Origin: JALYGK01 sp036259835
GTDB taxonomy: Bacteria > Actinomycetota > UBA4738
Reading direction: 5' to 3'
Assembly: GCA_036259835.1 (NCBI GenBank)
Contig: DATABA010000071.1
Location: 1 to 18,559, forward strand
Length of the DNA stretch: 18,559 nt
Part shown: positions 6,314-13,809 of the stretch, piece by piece
How positions within the stretch are numbered: position 1 is the stretch's first letter
Layout: each line of letters begins with the position of its first letter
Translations under genes and position numbers: made by a program
Notes under the pieces: generated by a model
The model's input: the letters and a program-made list of their open reading frames with translations, nothing else
What the model was told of the DNA's origin: nothing
Database searches by the model: none

Positions 6314-8137
6314 TCAGAAGTTGGAGACGACCGCGGTGAACACCTTGTCGATGGATGCCGGGTCTGCCGCGTCGTAGGCGGCCGCTCTGGATGCCTCGGC
6401 GATCCGACGAAGCGTTGCAAGGTCGGCGTCCTGGCCGTACGCGATGGGGAAAACCCGGACAGCCACGTCCTCCCCCTCCGCCGACAGCTCCTGGAGCAGG
6501 CTCTCCAAATTGTTATCGGGGGGGTATTCGTTCTTTCCGTCTGTGAGCAGGACGACGGCATTGATGCGCTCGGGATCGAAGGAGGACCGCAGATGTCGCG
6601 TTGCGGCGCGGGTCGTTGCGTACAGCGCTGTGCCGCCCTGCGGCGTGAGGCCGGCGATGCGAGCTCGGAGTTCATCGATCCGCTCGCGGACGGGTGCGAT
6701 AGGCACGAGCTCGAGGTATGGCTGTTGGCTCGGGGGAAACTCGGACGAGAAGATCCAAAGTCCCAGCCCGTCGTCCGGCGCGAACTGGGTGAGGGCGCGG
6801 ATGGCAGCGCGCTTTGCGAGGTCGAGCTTCGTCTCTCCGGACTCCGCGGCGAGATCACCCATCGATCCCGACACGTCCATCACCAGCAGCACCCTGGCCC
6901 GCTTCCGGAGCTTGTCCCATGACGCCTGGACCTGGTCCAGGACGCGTGGCGGTGGGGGCGAAAGCACCGTACGCGGTTGATTCGGCAACAACCCATTGCC
7001 CTGATGGACCTGAGGCCCGGGTCTGCCTCGAAAGTCGCGGAAGGCCGCCTGTTGGAACCGCTGCTGTTGGGCCGGCTGCTGAAGGAACTGCAGGAATCCC
7101 TGAGCGGCTCGTTTCTTGGCGTCATCAACCCATGCCGCGTTCAGCACCACGAATGGGTTATCCGAGAGAAGGGTTCCCTCCTTCGGGTACACGGCCGCGA
7201 GTGGCGTGCGGGGCCGAGGATGAGATCCGAGCGTCGCCGGGTCGCCGGTGGGGTTTCCCATGTTGTAGTCCCAGACGGACTTCTCCTCCACAGTGACCGC
7301 CGAGATGTAGGAGAGCCCCTGCCCGCGATCGTCGGCCTTCTGAAGGTTCTCCAGGAACGTCAACGTGATGTCGCCGTAATGGACGACCGACGACTCCACG
7401 CCTTTGACGAACGACACGACCTTTGGATCGCGTGTGTCGGATTCGGTGAGGTCGCTCGACCGTCCGGTTGCGGCGAAAAACGAAGCGATCGTGGCGTGCA
7501 GTCCTGACGTCGAGAAGTTCGGGTTCGTCTTGCCGAGCCGAAACCGCCCCCATTCCGGATGGTCGAACTTTCCCCATCCCTCCGGGTCTTGCGCCAGCGA
7601 GAGAATGTCGGCCCACCCGAGCTGCCGGTTCGGCCAGCCCATCGCCTGGGCCATCGGGCGCGGCATGGCGATGACGAGCGGCGTCGCCGCGATGCGGGGC
7701 AGCTCTTCGGGGACGATATTGGGAGCGTCTCGCTCGGCGAGGCGTTGTCGAAGGATCACCACCCACGAAGAGGAGGCCGGCGACCAAACGTCGGGGCGAG
7801 GCCCGTCGACGGTTTCGTTCCACCCTCGTGCCAGGGCCTCTGCGGCGCCCCCCGACGCCTTCGATTCGACGGAGACTCGTACGCACCGGCCATCAACTGT
7901 TGCTCCGCGCCGCTCGTAATTGGCGGCCATCTGCTTGAGCAGCGCGGCCTTCTCGGAAGAAGCGGCGATTGCAATGCGGACGCAGGAACCGGTGTTCCGA
8001 TTGCCCGGCCCGTCGGCTCTTCCGTTGCTGTCTCCGCTATCACCCCCATTGAGGAGCGCACGGACGACGAGAATCAGAACGATGCCGACAACAGTGGCAA
8101 CGAAGAGCGGCACCCTGCTGCGGGGTGGCTGATCCAT
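6314..8137 (-). CDS. Membrane-anchored solute-binding domain / von Willebrand factor A fusion protein
   Basis: A 607-residue protein with an N-terminal transmembrane anchor (about 10-28, VPLFVATVVGIVLILVVRALL), then a periplasmic-binding-like domain of the SBP_bac_11 type (about 52-362, including KTNPNFSTSGLHA and DNPFVVLNAAW). A Pro-rich linker leads to a VWA domain (about 415-602). The metal-ion-dependent adhesion site is complete: DVSGS at 421-425, Thr503 in GGTALY, and Asp533 in LLTDGKN. The fold faces outward, and VWA domains bind protein partners through a divalent metal. The ATG at 8137 has a GGAGG Shine-Dalgarno (8142-8146); a TTG at 8161 is less likely. It heads the operon with the coiled-coil protein and PspA. 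The SBP half probably acts as a sensor or scaffold, since no transporter permease is nearby. Confidence 0.92.
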   Translation of the reverse strand: MDQPPRSRVPLFVATVVGIVLILVVRALLNGGDSGDSNGRADGPGNRNTGSCVRIAIAASSEKAALLKQMAANYERRGATVDGRCVRVSVESKASGGAAEALARGWNETVDGPRPDVWSPASSSWVVILRQRLAERDAPNIVPEELPRIAATPLVIAMPRPMAQAMGWPNRQLGWADILSLAQDPEGWGKFDHPEWGRFRLGKTNPNFSTSGLHATIASFFAATGRSSDLTESDTRDPKVVSFVKGVESSVVHYGDITLTFLENLQKADDRGQGLSYISAVTVEEKSVWDYNMGNPTGDPATLGSHPRPRTPLAAVYPKEGTLLSDNPFVVLNAAWVDDAKKRAAQGFLQFLQQPAQQQRFQQAAFRDFRGRPGPQVHQGNGLLPNQPRTVLSPPPPRVLDQVQASWDKLRKRARVLLVMDVSGSMGDLAAESGETKLDLAKRAAIRALTQFAPDDGLGLWIFSSEFPPSQQPYLELVPIAPVRERIDELRARIAGLTPQGGTALYATTRAATRHLRSSFDPERINAVVLLTDGKNEYPPDNNLESLLQELSAEGEDVAVRVFPIAYGQDADLATLRRIAEASRAAAYDAADPASIDKVFTAVVSNF

Positions 8138-8141
8138 CAAA

Positions 8142-8146
8142 CCTCC
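8142..8146 (-). promoter_or_regulatory. Shine-Dalgarno fixing the SBP-VWA start
   Basis: On the minus strand GGAGG lies 4 nt before the ATG at 8137. This supports that start over the upstream in-frame TTG at 8161, which lies on the wrong side of it. Confidence 0.7.
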
Positions 8147-8166
8147 GACACGGAAACGCAATGATA

Positions 8167-8192
8167 CCGCCGGGCCCTCACAAAACCGGCGG
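8167..8192. repeat. Inverted repeat in the divergent SBP-VWA/gdh promoter region
   Basis: CCGCCGG (8167-8173) and CCGGCGG (8186-8192) are perfect 7-bp arms around a 12-nt AC-rich spacer, 30 bp upstream of the SBP-VWA start. It could be an operator or a 5'-leader hairpin. A second spaced pair, GCTCGGG (8204-8210) and CCCGAGC (8260-8266), flanks a -10-like TACTAT at 8224-8229 on the plus strand that may serve gdh. Nothing identifies a regulator. Confidence 0.4.
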
Positions 8193-8294
8193 GGGATCTC
8201 CGTGCTCGGGTCGTTCGCGCCGATACTATTTCGTGCGCCCCCTGGGACCTGGTTGCGGGCCCGAGCGGGGGGTAAACGTCACGAGGATGCGGCC

Positions 8295-9557
8295 ATGACC
8301 GAAGAACGCGAGCAGGTCGCCACCGCATGGGACAGCGCTCTGCGGCAACTGGACGACGCGGCGCGCACCATGCACCTCGATTCTGCGGTGCACGAAGTAC
8401 TTCGTCAGCCGAGACGTGCGCTGACGGTGTCGATTCCCGTTCGCATGGACAACGGTTCGATCAGCGTCTTCACCGGTTACCGGGTTCACCACAACACCTC
8501 ACGTGGCCCGTCCAAGGGAGGACTTCGCTATCACCCCGCCGTGACGCTGGACGAAGTGAAGGCTCTGGCGATGTGGATGACGTGGAAGTGTGCCGTTGTC
8601 GGCATACCGTTCGGCGGAGCGAAAGGCGGCGTGGTCGTCAGCCCTTCGTCGCTTTCAAACGGTGAGCTGGAGCGCCTGAGCCGGCGTTACGCCTACGAGA
8701 TCCTCCCGTTCCTCGGTCCGGAAAAGGACATTCCGGCGCCCGACCTCGGGACCAACGAGCAGGTTATGGCGTGGATCATGGATACGTACTCCACGCGTGA
8801 GGGTTTCTCCGTTCCTGGCGTGGTCACGGGAAAGCCGCTCTCGATCGGCGGTTCTGCCGGACGCACCCAGGCGACGGCCAGGGGGGTGGCGTACACCACG
8901 GTGGCCACGCTGAAGCACCTCGGGATGTCCGTGGAGGACACCGAGGTGGTCGTGCAGGGCTTCGGGAAGGTCGGCGGTGGAACCGTCCAGCTCCTGCATC
9001 AGCAGGGATGCAAGATCGTCGGCGTCTCGGAAGTCGAAGGCGGCGTCTACAACCCGAATGGGTTGTCGCCGCACGGGCTGCGAGCCCACAAGGAGCGCAC
9101 CGGCTCGCTTCTTGGTTTCGAGGGCGGCGAAACCATCTCCAATGACGATTTGCTCCAGCTCGACTGCGACGTGCTGATCCCCGCCGCGATCGAAGGGCAG
9201 ATCACGGAGAGAAACGCCGACCGAGTTCGAGCGACGGTCATCGTGGAGGCGGCCAACGGCCCCACCACACCGGCGGGAGACGAGATCCTGGCCGATCGTG
9301 GTGTAACCGTCGTCCCCGACATCCTGGCGAATGCCGGTGGCGTCACTGTCTCGTACTTCGAGTGGGTCCAGGACATCCAGGCGTACTACTGGAGCGAGGA
9401 CGAGGTGAACGAACGCCTTCGGATGATCATGGAGCGAGCGTATGTGGACGTCCTGACCGTCGCCGAGGAGTACAAGGTTCCGATGAGGACCGCAGCGACC
9501 ATCCTGGGCGTCGGCCGGGTCGCGGAGGCGCACCGAACTCGCGGGCTATTTCCCTAA
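8295..9557 (+). CDS. gdhA: Glu/Leu/Phe/Val dehydrogenase (glutamate dehydrogenase type)
   Basis: A 420-residue NAD(P)-dependent amino acid dehydrogenase, normal length for the hexameric family, which interconverts glutamate with 2-oxoglutarate and ammonia. The N-terminal ELFV domain carries substrate-site lysines Lys74 (GPSKGGLR), Lys98 (MTWKCA) and catalytic Lys110 (GGAKGGV), plus Asp150 (PAPDLGT). The spacings of 24, 12 and 40 equal those of characterised clostridial glutamate dehydrogenase (K89, K113, K125, D165). The Rossmann domain has VVQGFGKVGG at about 219-228, and AANGPTTPAGDEIL and ILANAGGVTVSYFEWVQ follow. The ATG at 8295 follows a GAGG at 8283-8286. Glutamate is the likeliest substrate, though leucine or phenylalanine activity cannot be excluded by eye. 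Confidence 0.93.
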   Translation: MTEEREQVATAWDSALRQLDDAARTMHLDSAVHEVLRQPRRALTVSIPVRMDNGSISVFTGYRVHHNTSRGPSKGGLRYHPAVTLDEVKALAMWMTWKCAVVGIPFGGAKGGVVVSPSSLSNGELERLSRRYAYEILPFLGPEKDIPAPDLGTNEQVMAWIMDTYSTREGFSVPGVVTGKPLSIGGSAGRTQATARGVAYTTVATLKHLGMSVEDTEVVVQGFGKVGGGTVQLLHQQGCKIVGVSEVEGGVYNPNGLSPHGLRAHKERTGSLLGFEGGETISNDDLLQLDCDVLIPAAIEGQITERNADRVRATVIVEAANGPTTPAGDEILADRGVTVVPDILANAGGVTVSYFEWVQDIQAYYWSEDEVNERLRMIMERAYVDVLTVAEEYKVPMRTAATILGVGRVAEAHRTRGLFP

Positions 9558-9610
9558 ATCAGCTCCGTTCCCTTCCGGGTTTTGGTCACCGATGTCGTGT
9601 AGGGTCGCCC

Positions 9611-9910
9611 ATGGATCGCGTGGGGTGGGAACGCGAGAAGAAGGATATGGAGGAACACCAGGTCGCCGAGGAACCCTGGCACGACATTCTGGACTTCGAG
9701 CGCGAATGGTGGCGTCTGTCGGTGCCGAAAGAAGTGGCTGTCCGGCAGCGTTTCCACATGTCGGCGGCTCGCTACTACCACCTATTGAACCGAGTGATCG
9801 ACCGTCCGGAGGCCCTGCAATACGACCCCATGCTCGTCAGGCGGCTGCGAAGGCTTCGGGAAATGCGCCGCAGGAAGCGTTTCGCCAAGAGGCTCGGCCT
9901 TGATGCATGA
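9611..9910 (+). CDS. DUF3263 family small protein
   Basis: A 99-residue protein with the DUF3263 signature of Actinomycetota: WHDILDFEREWWRLSVPKE (about 23-41), then FHMSAARYYHLLNRVIDRPE and DPMLVRRLRRLREMRRR. The middle segment resembles a helix-turn-helix and the tail is strongly basic, so nucleic-acid binding is plausible, but the family has no established function that I know of. The ATG at 9611 is preceded by a weak AGGG. An in-frame ATG at 9647 following GAGAAGAAGG is an alternative that keeps the whole domain. It lies between gdhA and a LytR_C gene on the same strand. Its neighbour with a LytR_C domain is the typical actinobacterial context of such genes. Confidence 0.88.
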   Translation: MDRVGWEREKKDMEEHQVAEEPWHDILDFEREWWRLSVPKEVAVRQRFHMSAARYYHLLNRVIDRPEALQYDPMLVRRLRRLREMRRRKRFAKRLGLDA

Positions 9911-9961
9911 CCTGCTCTATCGTTCCGGAATGCCCGTGACCATTCGATTGGGTGAGGACTC

Positions 9962-10465
9962 GTGAGCACCTCAACGCTTCGGGTCCTGATCGTTATCGCT
10001 GCATTGGCGCTCGGCGTGGTCGTTCTCCGGGAAGCGTTCCCGACCGCGACCCGCGTCGTCGACCGGCCGCGGGCCACCACGAGTCCGGCCCCCATTCGGT
10101 CTCCGTCGCCCGCGGTGAGCCCGTCTCCCAGCCCTTCTCCCTCGCCGTCTCCGACCAAGACCGAGAAGCCCAAGCCGAAGCCGAAGGTCGCCGGCGTGGT
10201 CCTTCAGGTCCTCAACGGAACGCCCACCGACGGTCTCGCCACCCAGGTCTCGGCACGCCTGGAGGAGGCCGGCTACACGCTGGAGTCTCCGGGGAACGCG
10301 GGGTCCGTGGAGAAGACCACGCTGTACTACCAATCCGGGCACAAGATCAACGCCGAATACCTCAAGGACAAACAGTTCCGCGGCGCTCGGGTCGCTCCAG
10401 CGGGCGATCGCTATCCCATGAACGTGGACATCACGGTGGTCCTGGGACGCGACTACAACCCGTAA
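9962..10465 (+). CDS. LytR C-terminal domain (LytR_C) membrane-anchored protein
   Basis: A 167-residue protein starting with GTG at 9962 after a GGTGAGG Shine-Dalgarno-like run. An N-terminal transmembrane helix (about 7-24, RVLIVIAALALGVVVLREA) is followed by a low-complexity Ser-Pro/Lys-Pro linker (about 40-75). The LytR_C fold then runs from about 77 to 167: VVLQVLNGTPTDGLATQVSA, YTLESPGNAG, TLYYQSGHK, VDITVVLGRDY. LytR_C domains occur as extensions of LCP cell-wall ligases and as stand-alone anchored proteins such as this one. The extracytoplasmic domain probably acts at the envelope. It is the last plus-strand gene before the convergent GT20 gene, 9 bp away. Confidence 0.88.
   Translation: MSTSTLRVLIVIAALALGVVVLREAFPTATRVVDRPRATTSPAPIRSPSPAVSPSPSPSPSPSPTKTEKPKPKPKVAGVVLQVLNGTPTDGLATQVSARLEEAGYTLESPGNAGSVEKTTLYYQSGHKINAEYLKDKQFRGARVAPAGDRYPMNVDITVVLGRDYNP
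10083..10191 (+). repeat. Ser-Pro / Lys-Pro low-complexity coding repeat
   Basis: Degenerate 6-bp units encoding Ser-Pro pairs (SPSPSPSPSPSP) followed by KPKPKPK occupy the linker of the LytR_C protein. This is a wall-spanning type linker and prone to length variation. Confidence 0.7.
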
Positions 10466-10474
10466 CAGCGTCCT

Positions 10475-11965
10475 TTAGCCGGCGACGGTTTCTTCGAGAT
10501 CTTGGAGCTGCCGGCGGATCCAGTCCTTGGGCGTTTTTGCGAGGACGCGTCCGCGAAGCTCCGCCAACTTCCGCTTGCGCTCCGATTCGTCCATCTCGAG
10601 GGCTGAACGAAGCGCTCCGGCCGTTGCCTCGATGTCGAATGGATGAATCCCGATGGTGTGCTCGCCGATCTCCGGAAACGCCCCGGCATTCTGGGAGAGG
10701 ATCAGCACGCCGTCCTTCTCATTCAGGACCGGTCCCTCCTTCGCAACCAGGTTCATCCCATCGAAGACGGGGTTCACCAGGAGGACGTCGTACAGCTGAT
10801 ACCCGGCCACGGTGAGTGGGAAGTTGTCTTCGACGACGGTCCGGATCGGCTCCCATCCACCTTGGCCGAGCTCGCCATTGATGCGATCGGCCGCTGCCAG
10901 GCACTCCTCCATGTACGTCTGGTATTCGGGGACCTCCTCCCGTGACGGCGTGAGCTGAGCCAGGAAGAGGACCTTCCGTTGCCACTTCGGATATTCCTTC
11001 AGGAACTGTTCGTACGCCAGAAACCCGCGAAGGATGTTCTTCGACAGGTCCGCGCGGTCCACGCGCAGGATGAGCTTTTGGTCGCCGACCCATTCCCGGA
11101 TCTGAGCCCTGGCCCGATCCGCCTCCTCGCCGCGGGCATCCGCCTCGAGGCCCTCCGCATCGATCGAGATGGGATAGGAGCGGACATGGACGGTTCGGCC
11201 GCGCCACCGGATCACGCCGCGATCGAGATCCACCTCGGCCCCGGGCAGGTGGCGGCAGCCAAGCAGAAAGTTCTCCGCCCACGGCGCCGCGTGGAAGCCG
11301 ACGACGTCCGCGCCGAGGATCCCGGCGATCATCTCCTCGCGAATGGCGGGAGGAAGCGTCCGGAGGTAGCCCGGACCGGCGAATGGGATGTGGGAGAAGT
11401 ACGAGATGGCCGCATCCTCGGTTTGCTCGCGCAGCATCGCCGGGACGAGGGACAGATGGTAGTCCTGGACGAGATAGGCGGGGGCGCTGTTGAGGGCGCC
11501 GCCTTCCTCATGAAGGGCTCGCGCGAACGCCTCATTGACCTCGCGGTACGCGGACCAAAGCTGATAGGTGTCCCGGTCGAACAGGGGCTGTCGCGGGATG
11601 TCCCACAGGTAGTGATGGACGAACCACAGAATGCGGTTCGATACGCCGTTGTAGTACGCGTCGTAGACCTTGTCCTCGAATGGCAGGTAGCGAAGCTCGT
11701 ACTTGACGTCTTCCTCGTCGAGCTTGATGAGGCCCTCGGCCGCACGTTCCCGATCCTCGGGTGACATCGCGCTGGCGATCCACCGGCCTCCCCATTCCTG
11801 CAGCGCGCCGCTCACCGCAGTGACGAGCCCGCCGGCTCCTCGTTTGGGAACGATCTCTCCGCCATCGTCGCGAACGAAGGACACGGGACCCCGATTCGAA
11901 GCGATGACGATCGGCCGGGCACGGACCGACGACGTTTCCTCCGCTCCTCGATCTCCTGCGGTCAT
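10475..11965 (-). CDS. GT20 family glycosyltransferase, OtsA-like (trehalose-6-phosphate synthase related)
   Basis: A 496-residue retaining glycosyltransferase of family GT20, which in OtsA joins UDP-glucose and glucose-6-phosphate. Seen are IASNRGPV (about 22-28, with the Arg of the sugar-phosphate site), GAGGLVTAV, LVQDYHLSLVPAMLR, SHIPFAGPGYLRTLP, VDRADLSKN near residue 300 (canonical VDRLDYSKG) and FDGMNLVAKEG near 400 (canonical RDGMNLVAKE). The donor-loop Arg and Lys are kept, but Gly is Asn and Tyr is Leu. The 'VLNEKDGVLILSQNAGAFPEIGE' region is unlike E. coli OtsA and resembles VldE/ValL-type relatives as I recall them. The ATG at 11965 lies 11 bp after the treT-like stop, with AAGGG overlapping that stop. 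No phosphatase (otsB) is adjacent. Trehalose-type synthesis is likely; the exact acceptor is uncertain. Confidence 0.85.
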   Translation of the reverse strand: MTAGDRGAEETSSVRARPIVIASNRGPVSFVRDDGGEIVPKRGAGGLVTAVSGALQEWGGRWIASAMSPEDRERAAEGLIKLDEEDVKYELRYLPFEDKVYDAYYNGVSNRILWFVHHYLWDIPRQPLFDRDTYQLWSAYREVNEAFARALHEEGGALNSAPAYLVQDYHLSLVPAMLREQTEDAAISYFSHIPFAGPGYLRTLPPAIREEMIAGILGADVVGFHAAPWAENFLLGCRHLPGAEVDLDRGVIRWRGRTVHVRSYPISIDAEGLEADARGEEADRARAQIREWVGDQKLILRVDRADLSKNILRGFLAYEQFLKEYPKWQRKVLFLAQLTPSREEVPEYQTYMEECLAAADRINGELGQGGWEPIRTVVEDNFPLTVAGYQLYDVLLVNPVFDGMNLVAKEGPVLNEKDGVLILSQNAGAFPEIGEHTIGIHPFDIEATAGALRSALEMDESERKRKLAELRGRVLAKTPKDWIRRQLQDLEETVAG

Positions 11966-11976
11966 CCGCCGAGCCC

Positions 11977-13227
11977 TTAGAGGGACGCCAGCATTCGAAG
12001 GTGGTCGTCGACTTCCCGAATACAGAGGAACCGATCTCGAACGGACTGCCGGCCGACCTTGCCCATCTTCTCCCTGCGTTCGTAGTCGCCGAGCAATTCG
12101 ACCGTGCGCTCCGCGCATTGGTCGACGGAATCCACCAGGAATCCATTGACGCCGTCTTCAATCTGAAGACGAATGCCTCCCGCGTCTCCTCCGATGACGG
12201 GTTTCTCCTTCCACAACCCTTCGGACACGACAAGCCCGAAGCCCTCCCGGAGCGACTTCTGGATGACGATTGTCGAGGCGCGTTGAAACGCGTTCACTTC
12301 CAGGTTCCCCACTTCCTGGAGGTTGGTCAGGAGGAAGATGTCCGGGTCACCCTGCCGATGGCCGTCGGTCACCTCGATGTAGTGCCACCCTTCGGGGTCG
12401 TCGTGTGCCATCGAGCCGACCAGCACCAGTTGCAGACCGGGGAATTCCTTCTTCGCCAGCCGGTATGCATCAATGACACCAATGGGGTCCTTCCAGGGAT
12501 CGAACCGAGAGACCTGGGTGAGGATCGGCCGGCTTCGATCGATGCCGTATCGCGTCAGCACGTCGAAGATGGTGTCTTCGCCCAACCAAGTGTTCTTGAG
12601 TGACAGCGGGTCGATGGAGGGGGGAATGATCGACTTCTGCAGTGTCTCGAGCCCTGGTTGCACGAAGTCAGGAGAGCTGAGGACGGCCACGTCGTAGGCC
12701 AACACGTGATCCGCGAAAAAGTTCCATACCGGGATGTGGGGGAACGACAAGTCGATGTGACAGCGCCAGATCCACGTTCCCGATCGTCTCCCCTCATCCT
12801 CCAGGATGGTCAGGAGGCCGGCGGGCTGAGGATCGTGGACGATGACGAAGTCGAAGTCGCCGGTGAGCTCTCGCGCGTTCGCTTCGCAGCGCTCCAGGTA
12901 GATTTCTTGCATGTGTTCCGTCCACGGGACTTCTGCGCCCTGGAGCCCGTTGTGCACCATCTTCGTGATGGTGAAGAAGTCGTCGGAGCCGTGGATGACC
13001 TGCCACGTGGCGTCGATCCCCAAGCCAACCATCAGACCGACCTGGGTATGGAGCAGCTCGGCGACGCCACCACCGAAGGCGGTCGAGCTCAGGTTGAGAA
13101 CGCGCGCGCCGGCAAGGGGAGCGGCGACGCGGCGAAGATTCTCGACCGCTTGCTCCCCTGCGGCCGCAACGTAATCATCGACGTTGCGCGGCGTAACCGG
13201 TACGGTTGGTAGCACGGGCCAACCCAT
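11977..13227 (-). CDS. treT: GT4 family glycosyltransferase, TreT-like trehalose synthase
   Basis: A 416-residue GT-B enzyme closely resembling archaeal TreT, which makes trehalose from a nucleotide-glucose and glucose. Shared stretches include STAFGGGVAELLH, FFTITKMVHNGLQG, VIVHDPQPAGLL, WRCHIDLS, PPSIDPLSLKN, TQVSRFDPWKDP, MAHDDPEGW, LTNLQEVGNLEVNAFQRA, and the donor-site loop SLREGFGLVVSEGLWKEKPVIGG. The ATG at 13227 gives the family N-terminus and has no obvious Shine-Dalgarno. It is first in a two-gene operon with the GT20 enzyme and lies 45 bp from a divergent Rrf2 regulator. Because similarity runs over the full length, the TreT assignment is good; donor preference (ADP- or UDP-glucose) is not readable. 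Confidence 0.88.
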   Translation of the reverse strand: MGWPVLPTVPVTPRNVDDYVAAAGEQAVENLRRVAAPLAGARVLNLSSTAFGGGVAELLHTQVGLMVGLGIDATWQVIHGSDDFFTITKMVHNGLQGAEVPWTEHMQEIYLERCEANARELTGDFDFVIVHDPQPAGLLTILEDEGRRSGTWIWRCHIDLSFPHIPVWNFFADHVLAYDVAVLSSPDFVQPGLETLQKSIIPPSIDPLSLKNTWLGEDTIFDVLTRYGIDRSRPILTQVSRFDPWKDPIGVIDAYRLAKKEFPGLQLVLVGSMAHDDPEGWHYIEVTDGHRQGDPDIFLLTNLQEVGNLEVNAFQRASTIVIQKSLREGFGLVVSEGLWKEKPVIGGDAGGIRLQIEDGVNGFLVDSVDQCAERTVELLGDYERREKMGKVGRQSVRDRFLCIREVDDHLRMLASL

Positions 13228-13272
13228 CTAATCACACGGATCTGCTACCTTTTCCCTCGGCGGAGTTCAGGC
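13228..13272. promoter_or_regulatory. Divergent promoter region treT / Rrf2
   Basis: Only 45 bp separate the two start codons. On the plus strand TGCTACCTT resembles an extended -10 (TGnTAnnnT) about 25 bp before the Rrf2 ATG, and GGAG 7 nt before that ATG is the ribosome site. No clear palindrome for the regulator is visible. The arrangement suggests shared or overlapping control. Confidence 0.45.
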
Positions 13273-13749
13273 ATGCTGAAGATCTCGCAAAAGACCGAGT
13301 ACGCCATGCGCGCCATGGTCGAGCTCGGACTTCGTCGTCTCAACGACGGCGACACGCTCGTTCCGGCGCGCGCGCTCGCTGAAGCGCAACACATTCCGCT
13401 CCGATTCCTGGAGCAACAGCTGGGGGCGCTGCACAAGGCCGGGCTGGTGGAAAGCTTCAGGGGAGCCGGTGGCGGGTGTCGGCTGGCGCGTGATCCCTCA
13501 GAGATTCGCGTGTCGGATGTGATAGACGCGATCGAAGGCACGATGTATCCCATGCACTGCGTCGACGACATGGACCACACGTGCTTCGCCGACTCACATT
13601 GCGGCCTGCAGGAACTGTGGGGAGACGTTCACGTCGCCATTCGGCAAGTCTTCGAATCGACGACGCTAGCGGACCTGGTGAGCCGGCACCGCGGCCGGGT
13701 CGAACCGATGGTCTGGGCCCCCAGTGAATTGATTCGCCCCCGGCGCTGA
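13273..13749 (+). CDS. Rrf2 family Fe-S-type transcriptional regulator
   Basis: A 158-residue regulator. The N-terminal winged helix has the Rrf2 signature: MLKISQKTEYAMRAMVELG, LVPARALAEAQHIPLRFLEQQLGALHKAGLVES, RGAGGGCRLAR. Three cysteines, Cys96, Cys104 and Cys110 (CX7CX5C), lie where IscR, NsrR and RsrR-type members ligate an iron-sulfur cluster. It is therefore likely to sense iron, redox state or nitric oxide, though which one is not readable. The C-terminal tail (about 111-158) is longer than needed for the cluster. The ATG at 13273 follows GGAG at 7 nt spacing. It is divergent from treT and convergent with the DUF5679 gene. Regulation of treT is inference from position only. Confidence 0.92.
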   Translation: MLKISQKTEYAMRAMVELGLRRLNDGDTLVPARALAEAQHIPLRFLEQQLGALHKAGLVESFRGAGGGCRLARDPSEIRVSDVIDAIEGTMYPMHCVDDMDHTCFADSHCGLQELWGDVHVAIRQVFESTTLADLVSRHRGRVEPMVWAPSELIRPRR

Positions 13750-13774
13750 ACCCGGACCGACCTGCGTATCCAGA

Positions 13775-13790
13775 CGAGCCTTGCGGCTCG
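13775..13790. terminator. Hairpin between convergent Rrf2 and DUF5679 genes
   Basis: CGAGCC (13775-13780) and GGCTCG (13785-13790) form a perfect 6-bp stem with a TTGC loop, midway between two convergent stop codons. Position and GC-rich stem fit a bidirectional terminator. No T tract follows on either strand, which is common in actinobacteria. Confidence 0.5.
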
Positions 13791-13809
13791 GGTTGGTGCT
13801 GCCTTTAGG

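Noticed and set aside
6314..8137. ABC transporter solute-binding protein for nutrient uptake
   Set aside because: The SBP domain is fused to a VWA domain and anchored by a transmembrane helix, with no permease or ATPase gene nearby, so a transport role is not supported.
8655..9533. A 292-residue minus-strand open frame inside gdhA
   Set aside because: It is antisense to a gene with full catalytic motifs; long antisense frames are expected at this GC content, and the protein resembles no family.
9362..9610. Upstream extension of the DUF3263 frame into gdhA
   Set aside because: It overlaps conserved gdhA coding sequence in another frame, and the DUF3263 domain is fully contained from the ATG at 9611.
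10083..10191. Tandem short repeats that might be a CRISPR or satellite
   Set aside because: The units are degenerate 6-bp Ser-Pro codon pairs in frame within the LytR_C protein linker, without spacers.
10979..11764. A 261-residue plus-strand open frame inside the GT20 gene
   Set aside because: It is antisense to conserved GT20 motifs, with no ribosome site or recognisable protein.
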